Notes under the pieces: generated by a model
Databases searched by the model: none
Told to the model about the DNA's origin: nothing
The model's input: the letters and a program-made list of their open reading frames with translations, nothing else
Position numbers and translations under genes: made by a program
NCBI RefSeq assembly: GCF_002443295.1
Contig: NZ_BAOS01000017.1
Location: forward strand, 181,390 to 245,389
DNA: 64,000 bases
From: Candidatus Scalindua japonica
Lineage (GTDB): Bacteria > Planctomycetota > Brocadiia > Brocadiales > Scalinduaceae
Reading direction: 5' to 3'
In this document: positions 17,367 through 26,644 of the stretch, in pieces
How the letters are laid out: each line of letters starts with the position of its first letter
Numbering within the stretch: position 1 is the first letter of the stretch

Positions 17367-19148
17367 ATGCAGAATATTAAGATAGAGTTTAATAATGCTC
17401 AACTACCGGTCAAAGGGTTATTAGAAACAGGCGTTGAAGGAAAGAATGAACTTACGTCTATAATTCACAAAATAATTTTGCGGTTGAATGACGGTTACGA
17501 TTACGGCATGGAGTTGGCTAACGAGTGGGTACATTATTTAACTCTTCTAGTTAACGACTGTGACAATAATTTGTCAAATCCCTATTCTGACCTGGTAAAT
17601 TACAATATAGAAACACTTTCTGAGAGTTCAGAAATTTTATCTCAGATTGAGACGATTAAAATACTTGATAAAGTACCGGCAACACCTCTAGAGAAGACCT
17701 GTCCTGAGAACCTCCCTGTTATGAACAGGGCAATATTTGTTATTGCGTTAGGAGGTACAGACACGACTTTTTATCGAGGACTATCAAAAGTGGAATTCGA
17801 CATTTTTACAAAAGAGTTATATTCACCGGAATTATACTCTATCTTTAAAAAGCATGGTACTGAAGAGTTTATCCCCAGAGGTTTAAGCGCTAAAAGAGAG
17901 AGAGACGAAAGCTATATCTCTAATGTTGAAAGTATGATTATGCATGCTTACTGTTCCGGCATCCGGCATGTTGCCATTATTGCGAATTCCAAATCATACA
18001 AACCAATTGAAGAATACCTGAAAAAACGATTGGGTTATTTAAAGGATTTAAAGATCATAGTAACGGTGCAGCCTCTTTTACCAATGATTAAAGCATTCAA
18101 TGATTCAAAAGGGTTTATTATTTCTGGAGAAAATGGTGGCTATCCTGGCGGACACGGACACGGGTTTAAATATTGTCTGAAAAATAGAGAAATCCAGGAT
18201 GTTATTAAGGAAGATAATTTAGAATTTTTTATATTCAGTAATGGTGACAATACTGTTGTATTGAACTGGGGAGCAAATCACTTTATAACTGCAATTAACG
18301 AAATGAAGGATTTAGAAAAAGACCCAAAATACGACAATCTGCGAATCGCGTTCTTTCTGGTCTGGGAATACTTAAGAAAGGGAGGGTTCTCCTTCCTACT
18401 GAAGAACAAGGTAACAGGAGATTATATTACGCAGATTTTTGAAGCCGAACTTGCTGAAAAAAGTGGTGCTGACATTAAACAGTTAGAGGAATCAAGGGGT
18501 GCATATAATACAAATGTCGCAACCGGAAATATCAGAAATGTTTTGGCCCATTTCGATAATATTCCAATGGCTTTAAAGAAAAAAGAGAAGGGAGGTTTTA
18601 CTAATTATTTATTTGAAGCCTCTCTGGCAACATCTATTACAACACACCAGGATGTCAACGGTGTCTCATTTTTCGATAATAACGCAGCTCTTAATATCTT
18701 AGGTCCCAAAAAAGCAAAATATCAACACTGGAACCATATCGCTACAAGGAAAAGAGAAGATTTCTTCGCGTTTTTCTCCTCTATTTTTAAAGTAAAGGCA
18801 AAAGAGACAAAATATGGACCGGCGTTGGTAATTTTTACTGATAGAGACGCGACACAGAACTACCCAATGTTAAAGGGCAATTTTGTTAACCAGGACATAT
18901 TAAATTCAAAAGAGTTTTTTGAGATTTTTAATGATGCTTATATTGACGTTGATGACTTCAGCGGTACTTTAGCCATCAATTTGTTAAAAGAAAATGGTAA
19001 GACTCAGGGAAGAGTGAAGTTTGAAGGGAATATAAAACTGGTTGGAACAGGAGAAATCCTTATTAATGTTCCTGCCGGGGAACTCCGGATTATTAAAGAT
19101 AAGACACTGATTGACACGGATGTTGTAGACACGAATTGCACTAATTAA
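17367..19148 (+). CDS. UDPGP-family nucleotidyltransferase (UDP-sugar pyrophosphorylase-like)
   Basis: A 593-aa protein resembling the UTP-glucose-1-phosphate uridylyltransferase/UDP-sugar pyrophosphorylase family. Visible features: FVIALGGTDTTFYRG (unusual version of the glycine-rich nucleotide loop), PLLPMIKAFN, GGYPGGHGHGFKYCL (substrate loop) and FFIFSNGDNTVVLNWG (metal-binding D in a NxDN setting), followed by a beta-helix-like C-terminal part (GNIKLVGTGEILINVPAGEL). The N-terminal ~120 residues are an additional helical region. The Gly-rich loop differs from canonical enzymes, so the exact sugar is unknown. The ribosome-binding site is weak. Confidence 0.75.
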   Translation: MQNIKIEFNNAQLPVKGLLETGVEGKNELTSIIHKIILRLNDGYDYGMELANEWVHYLTLLVNDCDNNLSNPYSDLVNYNIETLSESSEILSQIETIKILDKVPATPLEKTCPENLPVMNRAIFVIALGGTDTTFYRGLSKVEFDIFTKELYSPELYSIFKKHGTEEFIPRGLSAKRERDESYISNVESMIMHAYCSGIRHVAIIANSKSYKPIEEYLKKRLGYLKDLKIIVTVQPLLPMIKAFNDSKGFIISGENGGYPGGHGHGFKYCLKNREIQDVIKEDNLEFFIFSNGDNTVVLNWGANHFITAINEMKDLEKDPKYDNLRIAFFLVWEYLRKGGFSFLLKNKVTGDYITQIFEAELAEKSGADIKQLEESRGAYNTNVATGNIRNVLAHFDNIPMALKKKEKGGFTNYLFEASLATSITTHQDVNGVSFFDNNAALNILGPKKAKYQHWNHIATRKREDFFAFFSSIFKVKAKETKYGPALVIFTDRDATQNYPMLKGNFVNQDILNSKEFFEIFNDAYIDVDDFSGTLAINLLKENGKTQGRVKFEGNIKLVGTGEILINVPAGELRIIKDKTLIDTDVVDTNCTN

Positions 19149-19194
19149 CACGTAGATAATAGCACTATTTTTTGTCCCATTTTTTATTAACGTA

Positions 19195-19569
19195 ATGACA
19201 GAACTGCCTGGACCATTGAAGATTTTTGAGTTTTCAAGGAAGGAAGCTCTTGCTCTCTTTTTTCTCATTACGGCAATCCTGGTCGGCACAGGGATTAAGT
19301 ATACAATTGACCAGCATTGGTGGCTTCCGAAAACCGAAGTTGTAGACACAAATCCAGAATCTATTAAATTAAAGATTGACTTGAACAGGGCGGAATGGTA
19401 CGAACTAATTATCCTGCCCGGAATTGGTGAAAAAAAGGCAAAAGCAATTGTTGAGTATCGAAAAGAAGTTGGGACCTTTAAGAATCTAGCACAGCTTTGT
19501 GATGTAAATGGTATAGGGGAGAAAACTATAAAAAGGTTTGAAGCTCTTGTTTTTATTGATGGGGACTAA
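19195..19569 (+). CDS. comEA: ComEA-like helix-hairpin-helix protein
   Basis: A 124-aa protein with one N-terminal membrane helix (EALALFFLITAILVGTGIKY, ~residues 18-37) and a C-terminal tandem helix-hairpin-helix: IDLNRAEWYELIILPGIGEK, KAKAIVEYRKEVGTFKNLAQ, VNGIGEKTIKRFEAL. Such proteins bind incoming double-stranded DNA during natural transformation. The next gene follows after 5 bases, so it is cotranscribed with the permease. No other competence gene is in the window. Confidence 0.88.
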   Translation: MTELPGPLKIFEFSRKEALALFFLITAILVGTGIKYTIDQHWWLPKTEVVDTNPESIKLKIDLNRAEWYELIILPGIGEKKAKAIVEYRKEVGTFKNLAQLCDVNGIGEKTIKRFEALVFIDGD

Positions 19570-19574
19570 GATTT

Positions 19575-20789
19575 ATGGAAAAGCAGAAATTATTAGAAAA
19601 TGTGTGGATAAGGGCATTGGCAATATTATGCGTACTGGCCCTGTTTTTCACATTATGTTATTTCCTGAAAGGTATCCTGATATCCCTCTTTCTTGCGTTT
19701 ACTATAGCGTATATTTTTGATCCCGTAGCGGATTATTTTTCAGAGAAAAAACTTTTCTTTTCAAAAAAGCGCGTGCCGCGCGGTCTGGCAATAGCAATAC
19801 TTTTGACTCTGGTGCTTCTGATTATGGGAGGTTTGTTAACTTATACGGTTCCCAAGACTGTCAGCGGTATCCAGCATGTGGGAATTGCATTAAAAGATCG
19901 ATATCCAGAATATCAGGCAAAGATCGAAAAAGTGATTAATGGGTACAGAGATACGGGGTTTGGGGTCTTATTAAAATCACAACTGGAGACTGAAGAAGGC
20001 GGAGAGGAGCAAACTGAAAGGCAACAATCGAAGAGCAGGAATGGTAAATCCGATGGCACCGGAAAATCAGCAGGCTTGGAAAATAAGATTCCAAAGCCTA
20101 TTCTCGAATTAAAGAAGCATATACCACAGGTGATGAATATGGTATTGGGTGTTGTAAAAAATGTATTTTACAGTACATTTGGTTTTTTTGGTGTAATAGT
20201 GAATATTATTGTTTTCGGAGTTGTAACCGTGTATCTCTTAAATGATTTTAATACAATTGTGGCAAAAGGCAATGAACTATTACCATCGAAAAAAAAAGAA
20301 AAAATAGTTGATATTATGTCCAGAATAGATGAAAACCTTAAAGCGTTTTTCAGAGGTCAGGTTATGGTTTGTGCAATTTTGTCTATTATTTATGGTATAG
20401 GGCTTACCGTTATAGGAATTCCCATGTCATTTTTGCTGGCCTTTGTGGGTGGGTTTGGGAATATGATACCTTATGTTGGAATTGGACTTGGTTTGATACC
20501 AGCCATAATCCTTGCATTTATTCAATATCAGGATATTACTCATATACTCCTTGTCGGATTGGTTTTCGGTACAGGGCAATTTCTGGAAGGAACAGTAATA
20601 ACGCCAAAAATCGTAGGTGATAAACTGGGATTGAACCCGGTTGCCATAATACTGTCTATCTTGATTTGCGGTGAAATATTCGGCTTTTTGGGTCTATTAC
20701 TGGCTGTGCCTATTGCGTCTATTGTTAAAGTATTAATTGATGAGGGGATTGTTAAATATAGAGAGACAAAACTTTATAAGGGTGGCTAG
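19575..20789 (+). CDS. AI-2E family (PerM-type) membrane protein
   Basis: A 404-aa integral membrane protein with two N-terminal hydrophobic segments, a third ([19 protein letters not shown]), a hydrophilic and charged insertion at about residues 138-175, and a C-terminal membrane block containing [20 protein letters not shown] and [20 protein letters not shown], the hallmark PYxG loop of the family. Members include AI-2 exporters and sodium/proton antiporters, so substrate is unknown. It lies in a run comEA-permease-uvrB with 5- and 11-base gaps. Confidence 0.9.
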   Translation: MEKQKLLENVWIRALAILCVLALFFTLCYFLKGILISLFLAFTIAYIFDPVADYFSEKKLFFSKKRVPRGLAIAILLTLVLLIMGGLLTYTVPKTVSGIQHVGIALKDRYPEYQAKIEKVINGYRDTGFGVLLKSQLETEEGGEEQTERQQSKSRNGKSDGTGKSAGLENKIPKPILELKKHIPQVMNMVLGVVKNVFYSTFGFFGVIVNIIVFGVVTVYLLNDFNTIVAKGNELLPSKKKEKIVDIMSRIDENLKAFFRGQVMVCAILSIIYGIGLTVIGIPMSFLLAFVGGFGNMIPYVGIGLGLIPAIILAFIQYQDITHILLVGLVFGTGQFLEGTVITPKIVGDKLGLNPVAIILSILICGEIFGFLGLLLAVPIASIVKVLIDEGIVKYRETKLYKGG

Positions 20790-20800
20790 GATTATCATAT

Positions 20801-22762
20801 ATGTCTATTTTTAAATTATCATCAGAGTTTAAACCGCAGGGTGATCAGCCAGAGGCGATAAAGAGATTAACAAAGGCCTTTAAATCAGGTGAGAAGTTTC
20901 AAACCCTCATGGGGGTAACAGGCTCAGGGAAGACTTTCACCATGGCGAATGTTATAAAGGCCCTGGGCAAACCTACGCTTGTGATGTCTCACAACAAAAC
21001 TCTCGCCGCGCAGCTTTACAGCGAATTCAAGGAGTTCTTTCCGGAAAACGCGGTGGGATATTTTGTAAGTTATTATGATTATTATCAGCCGGAGGCTTAT
21101 ATTCCGCAGAGAGATATCTATATTGAAAAAGAGGCGACAATAAATCAGGAGATAGACCGCCTTCGCCTGGCAGCAACAAGCTCCCTTATGTCACGTAAGG
21201 ACGTGATTTTAGTGGCAAGTGTTTCATGTATTTACGGTCTGGGTTCACCTGAGGAGTATCGGGAGATGTATGTGCAGATAAAAAAGGGGCAGGAGATAGA
21301 AAGGAATACATTGCTCCTGAAACTCGTAAATATACTTTATGAGAGGAGTGATATTAAATTTGAACGTGGTGTGTTTCGTGTTAATGGAGATGTGATAGAT
21401 GTGTATCCCGCATATGAAAAGTTTGCCTTTCGTATTGAACTGTTTGGAGATGAGGTAGACGGCCTTTCTATCATTGATCCGGTTTCAGGAGATAAATTAG
21501 AGGAGACGGAAGAAATTTCCATCTATCCGGCCAAACATTTTGTGATGCCGGAGGGAAAAGTTGAAAGGGTAATTGAATCGATTGAAAGGGAACTTAATGC
21601 CTGGCTGAAGGAGCTGCGTTCCCAAAATAAGGATTTTGAGGCACAACGCCTGGAGGCAAGGACACGTTACGATATGGAGATGTTATCCGAGATAGGATAT
21701 TGTCATGGTATTGAAAACTATTCACGTCATATCAGTGGTCGTGCGCCGGGTGACCGCCCATATTCACTAATCGATTATTTTCCAGATGATTTTTTTGTGG
21801 TTGTTGACGAGTCCCATGTTGCTGTCCCTCAGATTCGAGGTATGTACGCGGGAGACAGGTCGCGGAAAGAGACCCTGGTAAAATATGGTTTCAGGCTTCC
21901 TTCCGCTCTGGATAACAGGCCTCTACGTTTTGATGAATGGGAATCGTTAGTTAAACAGGTATTGCTGGTTTCGGCAACTCCGTCAGAATATGAGTTAAAT
22001 AAGTGTCATAATAAGGCTGTTGAACAGATAATCAGGCCGACAGGGCTTCTGGATCCAATAGTAAAGATATTGCCCGCAAAGACCCAGGTTAAAGACCTTC
22101 TGCAGCAGATCAGGAAGAGAGCGGATAAGAAAGAGCGTGTACTGGTAACAACATTAACCAAACGGCTTGCGGAAGACTTGAGTGAATACATAAAAGAGGA
22201 GGGGTTAAAAGGAATGTATTTGCATTCGGAGTTTGACGCAATTGAACGGGTAGAAATACTTAAGAATCTCAGGCTTGGTGAGTTTGACGTTGTTGTAGGT
22301 GTAAACCTGTTGAGAGAAGGGCTTGATCTGCCTGAGGTATCATTGGTCGCTATATTGGATGCTGATAAGGAGGGGTTTCTTCGTTCCGAGACGTCTCTTG
22401 TCCAGACGATAGGGAGGACGGCAAGAAATGTAAACGCGGAGGTTATATTATATGCTGATGAAGTAACCCGATCCATGCAGAGGGCAATGGACGAGACTGA
22501 GAGAAGGCGTAAAATTCAGCTTGAGCATAATAAACAGAATGATATTACACCACAGACTATACGCAAGGAGATCAGGAAGAGTATTGAGGAAGAGAGCACT
22601 TCAAAAAAAATTGCAAGGCAGATGGTCAAAGAGGATGAGGCCGAATACGTAACCCAGGAATATATAAGAGAGCTTGAAGAAGAGATGCTACAGGCCGCCA
22701 GCGATCTTAATTTTGAAAAGGCTGCGGAAATCCGGGACAGGGTGCTGAAATTACAATCTTAG
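20801..22762 (+). CDS. uvrB: UvrABC system protein B
   Basis: Damage-verifying helicase-like subunit of nucleotide excision repair. 653 aa. Walker [12 protein letters not shown] is at residues 38-48; the DNA-clamping beta-hairpin [20 protein letters not shown] is near 89-108; [17 protein letters not shown] forms Walker [19 protein letters not shown] and QTIGRTARN are helicase motifs V and VI. The C-terminal UVR domain ([20 protein letters not shown]) that binds UvrC is present. Follows the permease by 11 bases. Confidence 0.98.
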   Translation: MSIFKLSSEFKPQGDQPEAIKRLTKAFKSGEKFQTLMGVTGSGKTFTMANVIKALGKPTLVMSHNKTLAAQLYSEFKEFFPENAVGYFVSYYDYYQPEAYIPQRDIYIEKEATINQEIDRLRLAATSSLMSRKDVILVASVSCIYGLGSPEEYREMYVQIKKGQEIERNTLLLKLVNILYERSDIKFERGVFRVNGDVIDVYPAYEKFAFRIELFGDEVDGLSIIDPVSGDKLEETEEISIYPAKHFVMPEGKVERVIESIERELNAWLKELRSQNKDFEAQRLEARTRYDMEMLSEIGYCHGIENYSRHISGRAPGDRPYSLIDYFPDDFFVVVDESHVAVPQIRGMYAGDRSRKETLVKYGFRLPSALDNRPLRFDEWESLVKQVLLVSATPSEYELNKCHNKAVEQIIRPTGLLDPIVKILPAKTQVKDLLQQIRKRADKKERVLVTTLTKRLAEDLSEYIKEEGLKGMYLHSEFDAIERVEILKNLRLGEFDVVVGVNLLREGLDLPEVSLVAILDADKEGFLRSETSLVQTIGRTARNVNAEVILYADEVTRSMQRAMDETERRRKIQLEHNKQNDITPQTIRKEIRKSIEEESTSKKIARQMVKEDEAEYVTQEYIRELEEEMLQAASDLNFEKAAEIRDRVLKLQS

Positions 22763-22834
22763 ACACGGATTTGTACGAAAGACTGTAGACACGAATGACA
22801 CAAATTATCACAAATTAACGGTTACTAAAATATC

Positions 22835-23211
22835 ATGGATGATAGGTTAATTTATAAGGAGGAATCGTATAGAATAATTGGTTTGTGCATGGAAGTTCAT
22901 GGGATACTTGGCAAAGGACATAGTGAGGTGGTTTATAAGGATGCTCTGGAGCATGAGTTTTCAATCAACCGGATACCATTTTCAAGAGAAAAAACTTTAA
23001 AATAGAATACAAAGAAATTATACTGCCAAGGGGATATTATACAGATTTTGTGGTATATGATAAAATAAAACTGGAATTCAAAGCGGTAAAAAGTCTTACC
23101 AACAGCCATGTGAAACAGACCCTGAACTACCTTGCTGCATCAAAGCTGAAACTCGGGTTACTGGTTAATTTTGGAGAAAACAGTCTAACCCATAAAAGAG
23201 TTATTTTATAA
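22835..23211 (+). pseudogene. GxxExxY family protein, frameshifted
   Basis: The 5' frame reads MDDRLIYKEESYRIIGLCME, then VHGILGKGHSEVVYKDALEH with the GxxxxxxY/E pattern of the GxxExxY family, and stops at 23003. The rest continues in the -1 frame as KIEYKEIILPRGYYTDFVVY ... KQTLNYLAASKLKLGLLVNF to the TAA at 23209-23211. The junction is the A-run at 22989-22994: one more A would restore a single frame. Function of the family is unknown. Either a recent pseudogene or a homopolymer error in the assembly. Confidence 0.82.
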
Positions 23212-23258
23212 AAATTAGTGCTAATTAGTGAAATTAGTGTCAGTAATCTTCGTGTAAA

Positions 23259-24161
23259 TTGGTGAAATTCGTGTCTAAATTTGATTTCAAAAAAATAAAA
23301 GATCTCGTTGAACTTGCGATAAAAGAAGATGTCGGAGACGGAGACATTACTTCAAAGCTGTTTGTCCCTGAAGGTTCCGAATCAGATGGAAAATTAATAG
23401 CGAAAGAAACCGGTATTATTGCTGGGTTACCGGTTGTTGGATACGTCCTTTCACAAATAGATAAGGATTTAGTCCTCACGGTAAACATGGAAGATGGTTC
23501 AAGGGTTGAAAAAGGGTCTGTAATAGCAAGTGCTAAAGGTTTAACGTTGTCATTGTTGTCAGCAGAAAGGCTGGTGTTGAATTTTCTGCAGAGGCTTTCC
23601 GGCATTGCTACGGCAACTAACAGGTTTGCTGAAAAAGTCAAAGGATATAAAACTCAGATTCTGGACACACGGAAGACTGCACCCGGGTGGCGCTATCTGG
23701 AGAAATATGCTGTAAGAATCGGTGGCGGTGTTAATCATAGAATGGGGCTGTATGACCAGATTCTGATAAAAGACAATCATCTCAAGATTGTGGATTCGGA
23801 AAAAGAGAGCGCTGATATAGGCAGCCTGGTAACAAAGGCCAGAGGACAAACAGCAAATGGAATGCTTATAGAAGTTGAGGTGGAAGATTTATGCCAGATA
23901 AAGGAGGTTGTGAATGCCGGTGTTGATATAATACTGTTTGACAATATGGTACCATCAAAAATAGAAGAAGCTGTCGAGATGGTTAAGGAGTTAGAAAATA
24001 GTAGAGATGTGGTGACGGGAAGTACGATCTTAACGGAAGCTTCAGGTAATATTACCATTGAAAATATTGAAGAGTATGCGAAGGCAGGAGTGGATAGAAT
24101 ATCAGTAGGGTCAATTACTCATTCGGCCAAGGCGTTGGATATATCTTTTGATATAAATTAG
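23259..24161 (+). CDS. nadC: Nicotinate-nucleotide pyrophosphorylase (quinolinate phosphoribosyltransferase)
   Basis: Converts quinolinate and PRPP to nicotinate mononucleotide in de novo NAD synthesis. 300 aa, with AIKEDVGDGDITSKLF, ILDTRKTAPGWRYLEKYAVR, IGGGVNHRMGLYDQILIKDN, IEVEVEDLCQIKE, and the terminal VDRISVGSITHSAKALDIS. The start is uncertain: TTG (23259), GTG (23262) and GTG (23271) are in frame, no Shine-Dalgarno is seen, and the region is built of a GTG-rich short repeat. No nadA or nadB is nearby. Confidence 0.95.
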   Translation: MVKFVSKFDFKKIKDLVELAIKEDVGDGDITSKLFVPEGSESDGKLIAKETGIIAGLPVVGYVLSQIDKDLVLTVNMEDGSRVEKGSVIASAKGLTLSLLSAERLVLNFLQRLSGIATATNRFAEKVKGYKTQILDTRKTAPGWRYLEKYAVRIGGGVNHRMGLYDQILIKDNHLKIVDSEKESADIGSLVTKARGQTANGMLIEVEVEDLCQIKEVVNAGVDIILFDNMVPSKIEEAVEMVKELENSRDVVTGSTILTEASGNITIENIEEYAKAGVDRISVGSITHSAKALDISFDIN

Positions 24162-24430
24162 ACTCAATGAAAAATTCAATAGATTTGTTACGGTTTTGTC
24201 AATTCTGTGTACTTGCTAATTTCAAATAGAAATCATTATTAGGGTATTGATAAATTATAAAGCAATGCTATACTTCTAATAGATATTTATATATTTCTAA
24301 AAATGTTGACTTTGTCATTGCATATAATGCAGTATACATTAATGCACATAACCTGAAACAGATATAGACTCTCGATAGAAAGCATTTTTCAAGAATTCAA
24401 GATAAACAAATCGAAAGATTTTAATTTTAT

Positions 24431-25249
24431 ATGAGTAATGAAATAATAATCGTTTTTACGGATTTAGACGGTACATTACTGGATCACAGTACGTACTCTT
24501 ACAGTGAGGCGGAAAACGCGTTGAGATCGCTCAGGGAGAAAGGTATCCACCTTGTTTTATGTTCCAGTAAATCCAGGGATGAAATAAAAATTTATCGAGA
24601 TAAACTGTCAAATAATGAACCCTTTATATCAGAAAACGGGGGCGCTATATACATTCCTGAAAAGTATGGTCTGAAGTGCGAGTTTAATAAAACGGATAAC
24701 GGTTTTTTAGTGGTAGAGATTGGTGCAGAATATGAAATCCTTAAAACTGCATTTGATAAAATAAAAAGAGAGACTGGCGTGCAGTTAAAAGGTATTGCTG
24801 AGTTTACGGTAGATGAAATTGTTGATTTGACAGGCTTGAGTAGAGAAGAAGCCTGTTTTGCACAAAAGAAAGAGTATTCGCTGCCTTTTCTTATTGACGG
24901 TAGCGAAGAGGATATTGAGAAGATTAAAAATAAGATACAATTATCAGGTTTCAATTATACAGAAGGTGCAAGGTTTGCCTACATGATGGGTGGAAATGAT
25001 AAGGGGAAGGCTGTCAGTTTTCTGATAGATATTTTTAGAAAGAATTATACGGAGACAGAAATATTAACTGTTGGCCTGGGGGACAGTTTAAACGATCTTC
25101 CGATGTTGGAAGCAGTTGATAAGAAATTCCTTGTGAAGAAGAAATTAGGGAACTACGAGGAGCGAATAAAGGTTAAAGACCTTAATTATGCCGATGGTAT
25201 AGGACCGGTTGGTTGGAATAAAGCTATTTTAGGTCTGTTTGGTAAGTAG
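24431..25249 (+). CDS. Mannosyl-/glucosyl-3-phosphoglycerate phosphatase (HAD-IIB)
   Basis: A 272-aa HAD hydrolase that removes the phosphate from mannosyl- or glucosyl-3-phosphoglycerate, giving the compatible solute. Motif I is FTDLDGTLLD (Asp11, Asp13), motif II is in LVLCSSKSR, the cap follows PFISENGGAIYIP, and motif IV is VGLGDSLNDLPML. The SENGGA and YMMGGNDKGKAV stretches are typical of the MPGP branch. The synthase gene lies about 185 bases downstream, so the two form a two-step pathway. Confidence 0.9.
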   Translation: MSNEIIIVFTDLDGTLLDHSTYSYSEAENALRSLREKGIHLVLCSSKSRDEIKIYRDKLSNNEPFISENGGAIYIPEKYGLKCEFNKTDNGFLVVEIGAEYEILKTAFDKIKRETGVQLKGIAEFTVDEIVDLTGLSREEACFAQKKEYSLPFLIDGSEEDIEKIKNKIQLSGFNYTEGARFAYMMGGNDKGKAVSFLIDIFRKNYTETEILTVGLGDSLNDLPMLEAVDKKFLVKKKLGNYEERIKVKDLNYADGIGPVGWNKAILGLFGK

Positions 25250-25325
25250 TAATCAGCTGACCGGTTTTAAAAAATTACGCGGAATGTACACAAAGGTGGT
25301 GTATAAAATATTCGATACAGCAGAC

Positions 25326-25350
25326 ACTTCGACTCCGTTCAGTGTGACAT
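25326..25350 (+). repeat. REP-like palindrome unit, copy e
   Basis: CTTCGACTCCGTTCAGTGTG followed by ACAT; a slightly diverged copy of the units at 14.0-14.7 kb, between the phosphatase and synthase genes. Confidence 0.75.
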
Positions 25351-25375
25351 CGTTCAAAGCGCTTATCGCATCTTC

Positions 25376-25396
25376 AGCCTGAGCGGAGTTGAAGGA
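25376..25396 (-). repeat. REP-like palindrome unit, copy f
   Basis: AGCCTGAGCGGAGTTGAAGG, inverted relative to copy e and 25 bases from it, so the pair can fold into a long hairpin in the spacer or its transcript. Confidence 0.75.
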
Positions 25397-25435
25397 TATT
25401 TTTGCAGGACGCAAATAAAACAGGAGGTTTGTACT

Positions 25436-26644
25436 ATGGGTGACTTTCATCAGTCAGGAGAAATAACAACACTGCACAGGTTTGGTAACCGGGATATTGC
25501 CAAATTGGAAGCCGAAATAAAGAAGCTCTCGCGTTTGAGACCTATTGCTCTGGTATTGCCAGCAATTTTTGCCGAACTGGAAGGCACTGCTCTGCCTAAG
25601 ATTTTAAATGAATTAAAGGAGGTTAAATATTTAAAACAAATCATTATTACCATGGGACGGTTTAACAGGGAGCAGTTTAAATACGCTAAGAAATTCTTTT
25701 CTATTCTACCTCAGGAGGTAACGTTGATATGGAATGATGGCCCCAGGATCAAGAAGCTTTACAAACTACTTGATGAAAAGAATGTTTCTGCGGGAACTGA
25801 CGGAAAGGGCAGGTCCGCATGGATGGCGTACGGTTATATTCTGGCCAGTGAAAAATCAAAGGTAATTGTTTTGCACGACTGTGACGTGCAGACATATAAC
25901 AGGGAATTCCTTGCACGATTATGTTACCCTGTTGTCAATCATAATCTGGATTTTGAGTTTTGCAAGGGATATTATAGCCGCATTACGGACCGTATGCATG
26001 GAAGAGTAACCAGACTCTTTGTTACTCCCCTTTTAAGGGCCCTGCGCAGGTTATTGGGAGATCTGGATTTCCTGAAATATATGGATAGCTTCAGGTATAT
26101 TCTTGCAGGAGAGTTTTCCATGTTGGCTGACCTGGCAAGGGTAAACAGAATCCCCGGTGATTGGGGACTTGAGGTCGGTGTATTGGCAGAAATCTACAGA
26201 AATTGTTCTAAAAAAAGAATTTGCCAGGTGGATATCTGTGAGACTTACGAACATAAACATCAGCCGCTCTCTGAAGAAAATATTACAACAGGATTAATGA
26301 AAATGAGTATGGACATTACCAGGACCATTTTTACCACACTGGCAAGTACCGGCATAGTATTCAATGACGGTTTCTTCAGGACACTGAGGACCACATATCT
26401 AAGGACTGCCCAGGCTTTCATTGAACAATTTGAAACTGATTCAGCAATAAATGGTCTGTTTTTTGACAGGCATCTTGAGACAAAAGCTGTAGAGGCTTTT
26501 GCTAACGGGCTCAGGATGACCGGAGATAAATTCCTTGAAGACCCGACCGACTCTCCACTCATACCGAACTGGAGCAGAGTAAATTCGGCAATACCTGATT
26601 TTTTTGAAAAGCTTATTGATGCAGTTGATAGTGATAATAAATAA
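25436..26644 (+). CDS. Glucosyl-3-phosphoglycerate synthase (GT81-like)
   Basis: A 402-aa glycosyltransferase resembling GpgS, which joins NDP-glucose and 3-phosphoglycerate. The GT-A core shows ALVLPAIFAELEGTALPKIL, then GKGRSAWMAYGYI and the metal-binding HDCDVQTYNREFLARL (Asp148-x-Asp150). LAGEFSMLADLARVNRIPGD and WGLEVGVLAEIYRN fit the acceptor-site region, with YEHKHQPLSE downstream. AGGAGG lies 8 bases before the ATG. With the preceding phosphatase it should make glucosylglycerate, an osmolyte known from marine and nitrogen-limited microbes. Mannosyl specificity cannot be excluded by reading. Confidence 0.87.
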   Translation: MGDFHQSGEITTLHRFGNRDIAKLEAEIKKLSRLRPIALVLPAIFAELEGTALPKILNELKEVKYLKQIIITMGRFNREQFKYAKKFFSILPQEVTLIWNDGPRIKKLYKLLDEKNVSAGTDGKGRSAWMAYGYILASEKSKVIVLHDCDVQTYNREFLARLCYPVVNHNLDFEFCKGYYSRITDRMHGRVTRLFVTPLLRALRRLLGDLDFLKYMDSFRYILAGEFSMLADLARVNRIPGDWGLEVGVLAEIYRNCSKKRICQVDICETYEHKHQPLSEENITTGLMKMSMDITRTIFTTLASTGIVFNDGFFRTLRTTYLRTAQAFIEQFETDSAINGLFFDRHLETKAVEAFANGLRMTGDKFLEDPTDSPLIPNWSRVNSAIPDFFEKLIDAVDSDNK

